From positions 1 through 19,739 of the forward strand of contig SYGW01000030.1 of the NCBI GenBank assembly GCA_005800255.1: a stretch of DNA of 19,739 nucleotides, given 5' to 3'. This stretch comes from Nitrospiraceae bacterium. Lineage in GTDB: Bacteria; Nitrospirota; Nitrospiria; Nitrospirales; Nitrospiraceae. Made by a program: the position numbers and the translations under genes. The notes beneath the pieces are model-generated. The model saw only the letters and a list, made by a program, of their open reading frames with translations, ran no database searches and had not been told where the DNA came from. Positions 1-7,847 of this stretch are shown piece by piece (positions within the stretch are counted from its first letter, which is position 1; each line of letters begins with the position of its first letter).

Positions 1-564
1 TCAGACTTCCATGATTTCGTGTTCTTTTTTCTTGACCACGTCGTCGACTTTTTGAATGTACAGATCGGTCAGCTTCTGGGTGTCGATTTCCGCTTTTCGC
101 AGATCGTCTTCGGTGAGCTTGCCATCCTTTTGCAGTTTCTTTAACTCTTCGTTGCCATCTCGACGAACCCCCCGCACGACCACTTTTGTCTCTTCGCCGT
201 GCTTTTTGCAGATCTTGCCGAGATCTTTGCGGCGCTCTTCGGTGAGGGGCGGGAGGGGAATGCGAATAATCTTTCCGTCGTTGGACGGGGTCACGCCGAG
301 GTTTGATCCTGCCAGGGCCTTTTCAATTTCCTTGATGAGGGCCGGCTCCCAGGGTTGGATCGTAATGAGGCGCGCCTCCGGAGTCGAAATATTGGCCACC
401 TGCTTGAGCGGGGTCATCGTGCCGTAGTAGTCCACCCGCACGCCGTCGAAGAGGGCCACAGAGGCTCGCCCTGTTCGCAGCCCGGCTAAATCGCGCTTGA
501 GATGTTCCAGCGCGGACTCCATCTTTTCCGTGATTTTCTGGTGTATGGCGGCAGGATTGGACAT
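1..564 (-). CDS. frr: Ribosome recycling factor
   Basis: Ribosome recycling factor, which with EF-G splits the post-termination ribosome into subunits in the cytoplasm. The 187-residue product matches the usual length of about 185. It has the family pattern: an N-terminal helix, the early segment LRTGRASVALFDGVRVDYYG, then PLKQVANIS and a long charged C-terminal helix ending KKKEHEIMEV. The ATG at 564 is preceded by CGGGAG about seven bases upstream. It is the last visible gene of rpsB-tsf-pyrH-frr, 18 bases after pyrH. The TGA stop occupies the first three bases of the window, so the gene is complete but its downstream context is not visible. Identification is secure. Confidence 0.97.
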   Translation of the reverse strand: MSNPAAIHQKITEKMESALEHLKRDLAGLRTGRASVALFDGVRVDYYGTMTPLKQVANISTPEARLITIQPWEPALIKEIEKALAGSNLGVTPSNDGKIIRIPLPPLTEERRKDLGKICKKHGEETKVVVRGVRRDGNEELKKLQKDGKLTEDDLRKAEIDTQKLTDLYIQKVDDVVKKKEHEIMEV

Positions 565-582
565 GCGAGACTCCCGGGAAAA

Positions 583-1308
583 TTAACGACGATCCGGCGT
601 GACGACGGTGCCGATCGCTTCGCCTGTGGCGACGCGTTTGAAGTTGCCCTGTTCTTTGAGGTTAAACACGATGAGCGGCAGATTGTTATCCATGCAGAGG
701 CTGATGGCCGTGGCATCCATCACCTTCAAGTTCTGATTCAAGATCGCCAGGAAGGAAATGGTCTGATACTTCGTCGCGGTGGGATTTTTCACTGGGTCGG
801 CGTCGTAGATACCGTCGACCTTAGTCCCCTTCATGATGACCTGGGCGCCGATTTCCATCGCCCGGAGCGCCGCGGCGGTATCGGTCGAAAAATAGGGATT
901 CCCCGTGCCGCCGGCGAAGATGACGACGCGCTTCTTTTCAAGATGACGAATGGCCCGGCGGCGGATATAGCCTTCGGCCAGCTGGCGCATTTCGATCGCG
1001 GATTGGACGCGTGTCATCACGCCGATGCGCTCAAGCGCGTTTTGCAGGGCCAGGGCATTGAGGACCGTGGCGAGCATCCCCATGTAGTCGGCGGAGGCTC
1101 GTTCCATGCCGGAGGCGCTGGCGGCAATGCCGCGGAAGATATTGCCGCCGCCGATAACCACGGCGACTTCCATGTCGAGGGCCACGACGGAGGCGATCTC
1201 CGTCGCGAGGCCCTCGAGAATGGAAGGCTGGATGCCGTAGCCCTGCTCACCGGCCAGCATCTCTCCGCTCACTTTGAGGAGGATGCGCCGATAGTTCGCA
1301 GAGCTCAT
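583..1308 (-). CDS. pyrH: UMP kinase
   Basis: Uridylate kinase, which phosphorylates UMP to UDP in pyrimidine nucleotide synthesis; the bacterial enzyme belongs to the amino acid kinase fold and is normally a hexamer. The 241 residues carry the expected motifs in order: KVSGE near the N terminus, [47 protein letters not shown] and MDATAISLC. The length is typical. Its ATG overlaps the tsf stop by four bases (ATGA at 1305-1308), which suggests translational coupling. frr follows after 18 bases. Placement between tsf and frr is the common bacterial order. Nothing odd is seen. Confidence 0.97.
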   Translation of the reverse strand: MSSANYRRILLKVSGEMLAGEQGYGIQPSILEGLATEIASVVALDMEVAVVIGGGNIFRGIAASASGMERASADYMGMLATVLNALALQNALERIGVMTRVQSAIEMRQLAEGYIRRRAIRHLEKKRVVIFAGGTGNPYFSTDTAAALRAMEIGAQVIMKGTKVDGIYDADPVKNPTATKYQTISFLAILNQNLKVMDATAISLCMDNNLPLIVFNLKEQGNFKRVATGEAIGTVVTPDRR

Positions 1309-1901
1309 GCTTCGCCTAATTGATACCGGGTGAAGCGGCGGATGTTCATGTTCTCGCCGATTTTGGAAATCTTCAACGCGAGAAGGTCTTTGATCGTGAC
1401 AGCGGGGTCCTTGACGAAGGACTGCTCGATCAGACAGTTCTCCTGGAAGAATTTTTCCAGTTTGCCTTCGACGATCTTCGGCCAGGCGGCCGGGGGCTTG
1501 CCCATTTCCTTGGCCTGTCCTTCGTAAATCGCGCGTTCTTTCGCGATGAAGTCTGCGGGGATCTCTTCCCGTTTGACATAGGAGGGCTTCCCAGCTGCCA
1601 CCTGGAGGGCCAGGTCGTTGACGAAGGCTTTAAACTCTTCGTTCCGCGCGACGAAGTCGGTTTCGCAATTGACTTCGATCAGCACGCCGATTTTTCCGCC
1701 CATGTGGATATAGGCATGGATGAGGCCCTGGTTGGTCTCGCGGCCAGACTTTTTGAGCGCCGCAGCCAAGCCTTTTTGGCGCAAATAATCGATGGCTTTT
1801 TCGACATCGTCGCCGTTTTCGGTGAGCGCTTTCTGGCAATCGAGGAAGCCGGCGCCGGTTTTCTCTCTCAGTTCTTTGACAAGCTGACTTGATCCAGCCA
1901 T
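1305..1901 (-). CDS. tsf: Elongation factor Ts (short form)
   Basis: EF-Ts, the guanine nucleotide exchange factor that recycles EF-Tu. The N-terminal UBA-like region ([20 protein letters not shown]) and the core signature [12 protein letters not shown] are clear, and the product ends with a typical INIRRF-like segment ([13 protein letters not shown]). At 198 residues it is much shorter than the E. coli protein (about 283) and resembles the short EF-Ts known from Thermus and many other phyla, which lacks part of the duplicated core. The sequence is continuous, so this is a natural short form and not a truncation. The ATG at 1901 has AAAGGA about nine bases upstream. It lies 60 bases after rpsB and overlaps pyrH by four bases. 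Confidence 0.96.
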   Translation of the reverse strand: MAGSSQLVKELREKTGAGFLDCQKALTENGDDVEKAIDYLRQKGLAAALKKSGRETNQGLIHAYIHMGGKIGVLIEVNCETDFVARNEEFKAFVNDLALQVAAGKPSYVKREEIPADFIAKERAIYEGQAKEMGKPPAAWPKIVEGKLEKFFQENCLIEQSFVKDPAVTIKDLLALKISKIGENMNIRRFTRYQLGEA

Positions 1902-1961
1902 ACGTGACGGTCCTTTTCAGTAAACAGTGAGTGCTTTCGTTGACGCGTGTCGTGCCGTCCC

Positions 1962-2735
1962 TTATGAAGCCGGCGTGCTCGCGAGGCTCATGGCTGCGGG
2001 TTTGCCGCCTGCCACAGGCGCCGGTTTGAAATCCGCTTCTTCGCGCTGGGTCCGCAAATTGGCGCCTTCGATGCAGGCGTTGGCAATGAGGGACGTGATG
2101 AGCTTGATGGAGCGAATGGCGTCGTCGTTTCCAGGGATCGGGTAGGTGATGTGGTCCGGATCGCAGTTTGAGTCCAGGATCGCGATTATCGGAATCTCCA
2201 GCCGCTTTGCTTCCTGCACGGCCAGGTGCTCGATGCGCGTGTCGAGCACGAAGATCGCTCTGGGAACGCCGCGCATGTCCTTGATGCCGCTCAGATACTT
2301 CTGCAGTTTGACGATCTCTTTCTGCATCTTCATGATTTCTTTTTTCTTCAAGCCGTACTGGCTGGGGTCCGCCAGCTTGGCTTCCATCTTCTTCATCTTG
2401 TCGATGCTCTTCCGGATGGTCTGGAAGTTCGTGAGCATGCCGCCTAGCCAACGCTGGTTGACGAAGAACATGTTGGCGCGCAGCGCCTCTTCTTGAAGGA
2501 TTTCGGCAGCCTGACGCTTGGTCCCGACAAACAGGACCGTCTGGCCGGCGGCGACGGTGTCGCGGACGAAGGCATAGGCCTGCTCCATCCGGTTCAGGGT
2601 CTGCTGAAGGTCGATGATGTAGATGCCGTTGCGTTCGCCAAAGAGGAATTTCTTCATCTTCGGGTTCCAGCGATTCGTCTGGTGTCCGAAATGGACGCCT
2701 GCTTCCAGTAATTCCTTGATCGAAACCACTCCCAT
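1962..2735 (-). CDS. rpsB: 30S ribosomal protein S2
   Basis: Small-subunit ribosomal protein S2 (uS2). The family signatures are present: a start of [19 protein letters not shown], then [33 protein letters not shown], and later [26 protein letters not shown] chose the ATG at 2735 because GGGGAGGTG lies five bases upstream; an upstream in-frame TTG at 2753 would put that ribosome binding site inside the gene and add non-conserved residues. The resulting 257 residues are normal, with a short Ala/Pro-rich tail. It leads the tsf-pyrH-frr group and has a structured 5' leader (see 2746-2799). Confidence 0.97.
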   Translation of the reverse strand: MGVVSIKELLEAGVHFGHQTNRWNPKMKKFLFGERNGIYIIDLQQTLNRMEQAYAFVRDTVAAGQTVLFVGTKRQAAEILQEEALRANMFFVNQRWLGGMLTNFQTIRKSIDKMKKMEAKLADPSQYGLKKKEIMKMQKEIVKLQKYLSGIKDMRGVPRAIFVLDTRIEHLAVQEAKRLEIPIIAILDSNCDPDHITYPIPGNDDAIRSIKLITSLIANACIEGANLRTQREEADFKPAPVAGGKPAAMSLASTPAS

Positions 2736-2745
2736 GCCTTCACCT

Positions 2746-2799
2746 CCCCTCAAGACTTGCAGAGCGCCTGCTGACGCAGGCGAGGGGGACTGGCCCCCT
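2746..2799 (-). promoter_or_regulatory. Structured rpsB 5' leader, candidate autoregulatory element
   Basis: Reading in the rpsB direction, two perfect hairpins abut: AGGGGG/CCCCCT with a five-base loop (2799-2783), then CGCCTGC/GCAGGCG with a four-base loop (2782-2765). Neither is followed by a T-run, so they do not look like terminators. The segment CCCCTC at 2787-2782 is complementary to GAGGGG at 2751-2746, the 5' half of the rpsB ribosome binding site, so pairing there would exclude the first hairpin. S2 autoregulation through its leader is known in gamma-proteobacteria; applying it here is inference from base pairing only. Confidence 0.4.
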
Positions 2800-2960
2800 T
2801 ATTCTCAAGTCAAGCGACGTCCAGAGACGCCGATTCGAATTTGATACGGTTCCTCAACGCACGAAATTATGCGAGGAGGAGACAGTCTCCTGACTACTAA
2901 AGCCTTGGAAGGTTAGCATAATGCCGCGTAGATTTACAAGCAGGAGGATGGAATTGTGCC

Positions 2961-4190
2961 CTAGGATCGGTAGCTTGCGTTAATACGGACATAGTCGAAC
3001 GATAGGTCCGTCGTCCATATATGGGCCTGCTGTTTGCCCTGCCCAAGCCCCACGGCAATCGTAAACTCTTTCTGGTGAAAGACCTTCGCAATGCGGCTCT
3101 CCGCACCGAGTCCGAGTCCCATCCCATGCTGCACCATCGGGACCCCGCCAAACGAGACAGTCAGCTTGGATGGGGTGATCGGGACCCCGGATCTACCGAT
3201 GGCGGCCATGACGCGGCCCCAATTGGCATCCTCGCCAAAGAGGGCGGTCTTGACCAGGTTTGAGGTGGCAATAGTTTGGGCGACCTGCCTGGCCTGCGCC
3301 ACGGTGGTGGCTCCGCTCACCTCAATCTTCACCACCTTGGTGACCCCTTCGCCGTCGCGGCAGATTGCCAGCGCGAGGGCTTGGCAGGCTTCGGTCAGGA
3401 GCAGCAAAAATCGGCTGAAGGCGGCTGTGCCTTCTGTGATCGTGCGATTCTCTGCCATGCCGTTTGCCAAGCAGAGGACCGTATCGTTGGTGCTGGTATC
3501 CCCATCGACCGAGATGCAATTGAAGGACTCGTTGGCCGCCAGGCTGAGGGCCCGCTGGAGGGCGCGCTTCGTGATGGCAGCGTCCGTCGTGAAATAGCCC
3601 AGCATCGTGGCCATGTTGGGATGGATCATGCCGGAGCCCTTGGCCATTCCGCCGATGGTAATCAAGCGGCCGCCGATGGTGTCTTGCAGGACAATGGATT
3701 TCGGGCGGAGGTCGGTCGTCATGATCGCCTTGGCCGCATCCGGGCCTCCATGCTCGCTGAGCTGCCTGAGCAGTTGCGGGATGCCCGTGACGATGCGATC
3801 GACCGGCAAGACCCGTCCGATTACCCCGGTGGAGCCGATGAAGATTTGATTAGTGTTAACACCTAGTTTCTTCGCAATCAATGTGACAGTTTTTTTCGCG
3901 GCAGCTAATCCCTTGGCGCCTGTGCAGGCATTGGCATTGCCGCTGTTGACGAGAATGGCTCGTCCGATTCCCTTGCGCAGATGTAAGCGGTCGACGATGA
4001 CCGGAGCAGCAACCACCTGGTTTTTGGTGAAGACGCCGGCGATGGGACCGCTCTGTTCAGAGACGACGAGCGCCAGATCTAGCAGGCCGAGTTTCTTGAT
4101 GCCGCAGTGGATGCCGGCGGCGCGAAACCCCATTGGGGCGGTGATGCCACGGCGAGGAGCGGTGGTGACGGTCTTCTTCGTCTTCTTCAT
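2961..4190 (-). CDS. argJ: Bifunctional ornithine acetyltransferase / N-acetylglutamate synthase
   Basis: ArgJ transfers the acetyl group from N-acetylornithine to glutamate, closing the cyclic arginine pathway, and in bifunctional forms also makes N-acetylglutamate from acetyl-CoA. The 409-residue product has the hallmark autoprocessing site KGSGMIHPNMATMLGYFTTD, where Thr195 in MATML is the expected N-terminal nucleophile of the beta chain. STGVIG (120-125) fits the oxyanion-hole region, and SVDGDTSTNDT (227-237) and a C terminus of YVRINASYRS also fit the family. The gene follows argC after 25 bases, consistent with a two-gene operon. Whether it is mono- or bifunctional cannot be told from sequence inspection. 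Confidence 0.96.
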   Translation of the reverse strand: MKKTKKTVTTAPRRGITAPMGFRAAGIHCGIKKLGLLDLALVVSEQSGPIAGVFTKNQVVAAPVIVDRLHLRKGIGRAILVNSGNANACTGAKGLAAAKKTVTLIAKKLGVNTNQIFIGSTGVIGRVLPVDRIVTGIPQLLRQLSEHGGPDAAKAIMTTDLRPKSIVLQDTIGGRLITIGGMAKGSGMIHPNMATMLGYFTTDAAITKRALQRALSLAANESFNCISVDGDTSTNDTVLCLANGMAENRTITEGTAAFSRFLLLLTEACQALALAICRDGEGVTKVVKIEVSGATTVAQARQVAQTIATSNLVKTALFGEDANWGRVMAAIGRSGVPITPSKLTVSFGGVPMVQHGMGLGLGAESRIAKVFHQKEFTIAVGLGQGKQQAHIWTTDLSFDYVRINASYRS

Positions 4191-4215
4191 GACAGAGACA
4201 TCCTGTTCGAGAGGA

Positions 4216-5289
4216 TTAGGGATAGGCTGCAGGAGCCGTCAGGCCGGTCTCTTCCGGGAGACCCAGCCTGAGGTTCATGGCTTGAATGGCTTGGCCTGCC
4301 GCGCCTTTGACCAGATTGTCCAGTGCGGCCACCGTAATGACGGAGCCTGAGCGGGAGTCCAGGTAGATCCCGATGTCGCAATAGTTGGAGCTTTTGATGT
4401 AGCGAGGGTTTGGCATGATGTCGTCCTGGATCCTGACGAATCGCTCGCCCTTGTAAAAGGTGCGATAGAGCTGGCGGAGGTTGGCCAGCGCCATCGGACT
4501 TTTCAGTTTGCAGTAGGCCGTGCTCAAGATGCCGCGGTTCATCGGGACGAGGTGCGGCGTGAAGGTGATGATCGGCTGTGCCGTATCCGTTCCTGCCGAC
4601 TTCGAGGCGCGTCTCAGCAGCCTGCCCAGTTCCTGTTCAATCTCAGGAATGTGGCGGTGTTGCCCGATTTTGTAGGGCTCCAAGGATTCATGGGCTTCCG
4701 GAAAATGGTAGGGGAGAGCCGGGCTGCGCCCCGCGCCTGAAATGCCGGATTTCGCATCGATGACCACGCTGTGCGGTTGCGCCAGATCCTGGGCGAAGAG
4801 GGGCGCCAATTGCAGAATGGCGGCAGTCGGGTAACAGCCTGGCGAGGCAATCAACTTGGCCTTGGCGATGGCGGCTCGATGTAGTTCCGGCAGTCCATAG
4901 ACCGCGTCTTTCAGTAGGTCCGCATGGGTATGGGGAGTCTGATACCATTGTTCATAGACGGCGGCATCTGTGAGCCGATAATCGGCGCTGAGGTCCACCA
5001 CGAGTTTGCCGGTCTTGAGACAGGCGGAGACCGGCGCCAATGATCTGGTGTGGGGGAGGGCCAGAAAAACCGCGTCGACCTGGTCCGCCAAAGCTTCCGG
5101 TGAGAGGGCTTGAAACGAGAGCGATACCAGGCCTGCCAGGCTGGGGAAGACCGCTGCCACAGGCGTGCCGGCGGATTTCTCCGACGTGACGGCATGGAGT
5201 TCGAAATGGGGGTGGAGCGCTGCCAGGCGGACGAGTTCCGCTCCGGCATAGCCGCTGGCTCCTGCGATGGCGACGCGTATCTTCTTCAT
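4216..5289 (-). CDS. argC: N-acetyl-gamma-glutamyl-phosphate reductase
   Basis: ArgC reduces N-acetylglutamyl phosphate to the semialdehyde with NADPH, the third step of arginine biosynthesis. The protein begins MKKIRVAIAGASGYAGAEL, a typical dinucleotide-binding start, and has the catalytic cysteine in SPGCYPTAA (Cys152). The later GQHRHIPEIEQEL region contains the expected histidine. I start it at ATG 5289, giving 357 residues. The reading frame extends upstream to 5337, but that would begin inside the rpsI terminator hairpin. It is followed 25 bases later by argJ. Only 31 bases separate the ATG from the terminator T-run, so its own promoter is not evident. Confidence 0.95.
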   Translation of the reverse strand: MKKIRVAIAGASGYAGAELVRLAALHPHFELHAVTSEKSAGTPVAAVFPSLAGLVSLSFQALSPEALADQVDAVFLALPHTRSLAPVSACLKTGKLVVDLSADYRLTDAAVYEQWYQTPHTHADLLKDAVYGLPELHRAAIAKAKLIASPGCYPTAAILQLAPLFAQDLAQPHSVVIDAKSGISGAGRSPALPYHFPEAHESLEPYKIGQHRHIPEIEQELGRLLRRASKSAGTDTAQPIITFTPHLVPMNRGILSTAYCKLKSPMALANLRQLYRTFYKGERFVRIQDDIMPNPRYIKSSNYCDIGIYLDSRSGSVITVAALDNLVKGAAGQAIQAMNLRLGLPEETGLTAPAAYP

Positions 5290-5320
5290 CTGTTTCACCC
5301 GTTGTGCACCCCACAGGCAC

Positions 5321-5353
5321 AAAAAAAGGGAAGGCATGGAGCCTTCCCTTTTT
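5321..5353 (-). terminator. Strong intrinsic terminator after rpsI
   Basis: A perfect 13-base-pair stem (5323-5335 with 5341-5353) encloses the five-base loop 5336-5340. In the rpsI direction it ends in seven T residues (5321-5327 on the plus strand are A). It lies 19 bases after the rpsI stop and separates the rplM-rpsI unit from argC-argJ. T residues on the other strand (5349-5353) would make it workable in both directions. Confidence 0.9.
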
Positions 5354-5372
5354 CTGACTGTGGCTCCGACGT

Positions 5373-5765
5373 TTATCGCTTCGAGTACTGGAACTTCTTT
5401 CTGGCACCCTTCTGTCCGTACTTCTTTCGCTCTTTGCCGCGCGAGTCGCGTGTCAGCAAGCCTTCCTTCTTTAGAGGGGTGCGGAGGGGCTGGTTCAGTT
5501 CCACTAACGCGCGCGCGATCGCATGACGCAGGGCGCCGGCTTGTCCGACCAAGCCGCCGCCATGGACCGTGGCCTTGATTGAGTACTGCCCGACGACGCC
5601 GCCGATTTCAAGCGGGAACTGGATGATCTGCCGCAAGGTCAGGCGTGGGAAGGCCTGCTCGATGGGCTGATCGTTGATCGTGATGTCGCCCGCCTTCCCG
5701 GTGACCCAGGCTCTGGCGATTGCGCACTTGCGCCGTCCGGTCGCATATTGAGTTGCTGCTGCCAT
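5373..5765 (-). CDS. rpsI: 30S ribosomal protein S9
   Basis: Small-subunit ribosomal protein S9 (uS9), whose C-terminal tail reaches the P-site tRNA. The 130 residues show the family pattern: YATGRRKCAIARAWV near the start, the central VHGGGLVGQAGALRHAIARAL, and the basic terminus ending KKFQYSKR. ATG 5765 is preceded by AAGGAG about 11 bases upstream. It follows rplM by 35 bases, the near-universal rplM-rpsI pairing, and is closed by the terminator at 5321-5353. Confidence 0.98.
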   Translation of the reverse strand: MAAATQYATGRRKCAIARAWVTGKAGDITINDQPIEQAFPRLTLRQIIQFPLEIGGVVGQYSIKATVHGGGLVGQAGALRHAIARALVELNQPLRTPLKKEGLLTRDSRGKERKKYGQKGARKKFQYSKR

Positions 5766-5800
5766 GCTACAACGTCTCCTTCTTCGCTCTCGGTGATGAT

Positions 5801-6229
5801 TTACAGAGTAATGGGTTCCGGTCCTTGGGCCTGATGCGGATGAGTGGACCCGACATAGACGCGGAGTTTCTTGGCCATTCCATTTCCCAAGGGGGTCTTG
5901 GGGAGCATGCCTTCGATCGCTTTCGTCAAAATGATCGTGGGATCCTTTTTGAAGACATGCTGCGCCGTCGCGGTCTTGAGTCCGCCCGGGAAGCCGGTAT
6001 GGTGGCGATAGAGCTTGGTGGTCATCTTATCGCCAGTCATATGGATCTTTTCGGCATTCACGATCACGATGTGATCGCCCATGTCGACATGCGGGGTAAA
6101 GGTCGGCCGGTGTTTGCCGCGCAACATGCCGGCTACGCGGGCTGCCAGGCGGCCCAGTGTTTTCCCTTCCGCATCCACGAGATACCACTTCTCTTGCACG
6201 TCTAAAGGCTTTTGTTGATAAGTCGACAT
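5801..6229 (-). CDS. rplM: 50S ribosomal protein L13
   Basis: Large-subunit ribosomal protein L13 (uL13). From ATG 6229 the product is 142 residues, the same as E. coli L13. Recognisable segments are KWYLVDAEGKTLGRLAARVA, LRGKHRPTFTPHVDMGDHIV, VNAEKIHMTGDK, YRHHTGFPGG and GMLPKTPLGNGMAKKLRVY. The frame continues 50 codons upstream, but that stretch overlaps the preceding DUF151 gene and is not conserved; GAAGGAGCG lies about 12 bases before ATG 6229. Only 32 bases separate it from the DUF151 gene and no terminator is visible between them, so co-transcription is likely. Confidence 0.97.
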   Translation of the reverse strand: MSTYQQKPLDVQEKWYLVDAEGKTLGRLAARVAGMLRGKHRPTFTPHVDMGDHIVIVNAEKIHMTGDKMTTKLYRHHTGFPGGLKTATAQHVFKKDPTIILTKAIEGMLPKTPLGNGMAKKLRVYVGSTHPHQAQGPEPITL

Positions 6230-6261
6230 TGTTCTTTCGCGCTCCTTCGCTAACGAGTGAA

Positions 6262-6759
6262 TCAGGTTTTTTGTACTGCCGGTGTGCCGATATTCTTCGA
6301 CTCGAGCTTTGACAGCCAGGCGTCGAGGTTCGTCGTGCTCCGCCGCGTCAGCACGTCCTGCGTGATGTAGATCGGGCAATGAGCCCGGAGCGCCAGCGAG
6401 ATCGCATCGCTGGGCCTGGCGTCGATCGTGCGCTCCACGCTTTTGTTGGCGACATAGACCGTCGCATAATAGGTGCTGCTCTTCACGTCTGCAATGACGA
6501 CCCGTTGGATCGTGACGTTTAAGTGTTCGGCAAAGCTCTTGATCAGGTCATGGCTCATGGGGCGCGGTGTGATCATGGCATCGAGCGCGAGCTTAATGGC
6601 ATTGCCTTCCGCCGCGCCGACCCAGATCGGGAACGTGTCGAGGGCGTCATCCCGTTTCGCCAAGACGACAATTCGCGTGTCGGTGTTGGCCTCTTCGAGG
6701 ATGCGGTCGACCCGGTATTCAACCAGGCCTTGTTCTTTGGGTGGATTGGCGGTGCTCAT
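6262..6759 (-). CDS. DUF151 / bifunctional nuclease (BFN) domain protein, second copy
   Basis: A protein of about 165 residues with one BFN (DUF151) domain. The family signature is clear in the segments FPIWVGAAEGNAIKLAL, TPRPMSHDLIKSF and DARPSDAISLALR. Plant members have been reported to act as DNases/RNases; the role of bacterial members is poorly defined. ATG 6759 lies six bases after the stop of the first DUF151 gene, so the pair is probably translationally coupled; an in-frame TTG at 6765 overlaps that stop. The C-terminal 20 or so residues (LDAWLSKLESKNIGTPAVQKT) are specific to this copy. It is clearly paralogous to its neighbour but considerably diverged. Nuclease activity is not demonstrable from the sequence. 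Confidence 0.88.
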   Translation of the reverse strand: MSTANPPKEQGLVEYRVDRILEEANTDTRIVVLAKRDDALDTFPIWVGAAEGNAIKLALDAMITPRPMSHDLIKSFAEHLNVTIQRVVIADVKSSTYYATVYVANKSVERTIDARPSDAISLALRAHCPIYITQDVLTRRSTTNLDAWLSKLESKNIGTPAVQKT

Positions 6760-6765
6760 GCTCAA

Positions 6766-7221
6766 TTAGGAGTCCAGCTTGCCGAAATCTTCCGGCTTAA
6801 GATTTTCCAACCACTGTTCCAGCTCTTCGGAGCTTTGTTTTGTAATCACGGTATCGTTGGCGAACACCGGCGCATTGGACCGAAGCGCAAGGGCGATGGC
6901 ATCGCTGGGCCTGGCGTCGACGGTATATTCGGAATCCTCGTACATCAAATGAATCTTTGCGAAGTATGTGTGTTCCGAGAGATCCGTGATTACCACGCTG
7001 ATGACCTTCGCATTATACGCATCCAGGAACGCCTTCATGAAGTCATGGGTCATCGGCCTGGGCGGTGTGACGTTTTCCATCGCCATGCTGATGGATCCGG
7101 CTTCTGATTTTCCAACCCAGATGGGGAGCATGTCGGAATGCTCTTCGTCGCGTAGCACCACAATGTACGCGTTGTTATAAGGGTCGAACATCAACCCCTT
7201 TATATGCATCTGTGTAATCAC
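6766..7221 (-). CDS. DUF151 / bifunctional nuclease (BFN) domain protein, first copy
   Basis: A 151-residue BFN-domain protein with the core segments LPIWVGKSEAGSISMAM, PPRPMTHDFMKAF and DARPSDAIALALRS, plus an acidic C-terminal helix (EELEQWLENLKPEDFGKL). I take GTG 7221 as the start because AAGGAA lies about ten bases upstream; an ATG four codons later (7209) would be too far from it. It is the first gene of a DUF151-DUF151-rplM-rpsI run. The 199 bases upstream hold a possible promoter and no gene. Function is unassigned beyond the domain family. Confidence 0.88.
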   Translation of the reverse strand: MITQMHIKGLMFDPYNNAYIVVLRDEEHSDMLPIWVGKSEAGSISMAMENVTPPRPMTHDFMKAFLDAYNAKVISVVITDLSEHTYFAKIHLMYEDSEYTVDARPSDAIALALRSNAPVFANDTVITKQSSEELEQWLENLKPEDFGKLDS

Positions 7222-7301
7222 GACAAATCGATTCCTTTTCCTCGCCTTTGTAGTCGTGAGGAGATGCTGATCGTCCAGGTGGAAGGATCAAGAAGGAAGC
7301 A

Positions 7302-7330
7302 ACTTAACATTTTTGAAGTCAGCCTGTCAA
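7302..7330 (-). promoter_or_regulatory. Possible promoter for the DUF151-rplM-rpsI run
   Basis: A perfect -35 hexamer TTGACA (7330-7325, minus strand) is followed after 17 bases by TTAAGT (7307-7302), a poor -10 with three of six matches. It lies about 80 bases before the GTG start of the first DUF151 gene. The -35 is good but the -10 is weak, so the call is tentative. Confidence 0.3.
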
Positions 7331-7420
7331 CGAAGCCTGCGAGATCGCTGGAGAAATTGATGAGGCTCGTGCCGCGCAGGCCTGGCGTGGAGCTCTGTCG
7401 CTCAGCGAGGGGCTGCGGGC

Positions 7421-7699
7421 TCAGGCTTGCGGGCGAAAGTTTTGCTCGATTTTTTCGGTGTCGGCCTGTTCGCCGAGCTTCAGAAACGCTTTCATCTGCT
7501 TCTTGACGAGTTCCCTGCCGCTTTCTTCGCCCAGGTTGACCTGGTACTCGTTGATGACCATGACTCGCATGCCTTCCCACTTTTTCCAGCAGGGCTTGCA
7601 GACTTTGGATTTGACCTCGGCTTCGAGTTTCCCCATGAAGAGGGGGTCGGTAATGGCTTCTCCTGCTTGTCCGCACGTCACGCACTGAACGTCTGCCAT
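7421..7699 (-). CDS. Fe(2+)-trafficking (YggX)-like protein with CxxC pairs
   Basis: A 92-residue protein whose C-terminal part matches the YggX pattern of two tryptophans and an INE motif followed by R..L...M..F: here CWKKWEGMRVMVINEYQVNL, then GRELVKKQMKAFL. YggX proteins are small cytoplasmic proteins linked to iron handling and protection of Fe-S clusters. Unlike E. coli YggX, this one has two CxxC pairs, Cys6/Cys9 and Cys34/Cys37, which look like a zinc ribbon or another metal site. ATG 7699 has AGGAGG about ten bases upstream. It is monocistronic, with 199 bases to the next gene. Family membership is likely; the role is inferred. Confidence 0.72.
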   Translation of the reverse strand: MADVQCVTCGQAGEAITDPLFMGKLEAEVKSKVCKPCWKKWEGMRVMVINEYQVNLGEESGRELVKKQMKAFLKLGEQADTEKIEQNFRPQA

Positions 7700-7744
7700 G
7701 GTCTGAGGATCCTCCTGCGCATAGAATAGGGTAAGTGGAGCAGG

Positions 7745-7753
7745 ATTGTAGCA
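7745..7753 (-). promoter_or_regulatory. Possible extended -10 promoter for the YggX-like gene
   Basis: On the minus strand TGCTACAAT fits an extended -10 (TG, one base, then five of six matches to TATAAT). It lies 46 bases before the ATG at 7699, leaving room for the AGGAGG ribosome binding site. No good -35 is visible, which is tolerable for an extended -10 promoter. Confidence 0.35.
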
Positions 7754-7847
7754 TTGCGTTCATGCGTAAGAAAAGAGGGGAGATCGATTGCGCCTGCCTA
7801 TGGCTTCGTGTTAAGAAGGTGCGGCTTTTTATGTTGGTATGTGCTGT

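Noticed and set aside
1305..1901. Truncated tsf pseudogene
   Set aside because: The short length matches a known natural EF-Ts form and both ends carry family-typical sequence with intact coupling to pyrH.
2736..2753. Upstream TTG start for rpsB (18 bases longer)
   Set aside because: It would place the GGGGAGGTG ribosome binding site inside the coding region and add residues not typical of S2; ATG 2735 is better.
5290..5337. Longer argC beginning inside the rpsI terminator
   Set aside because: The extra 16 residues are not part of the family pattern and the start would fall in the terminator stem.
6230..6379. 50-residue N-terminal extension of rplM
   Set aside because: It overlaps the DUF151 gene in another frame; L13 from ATG 6229 has the standard 142 residues.
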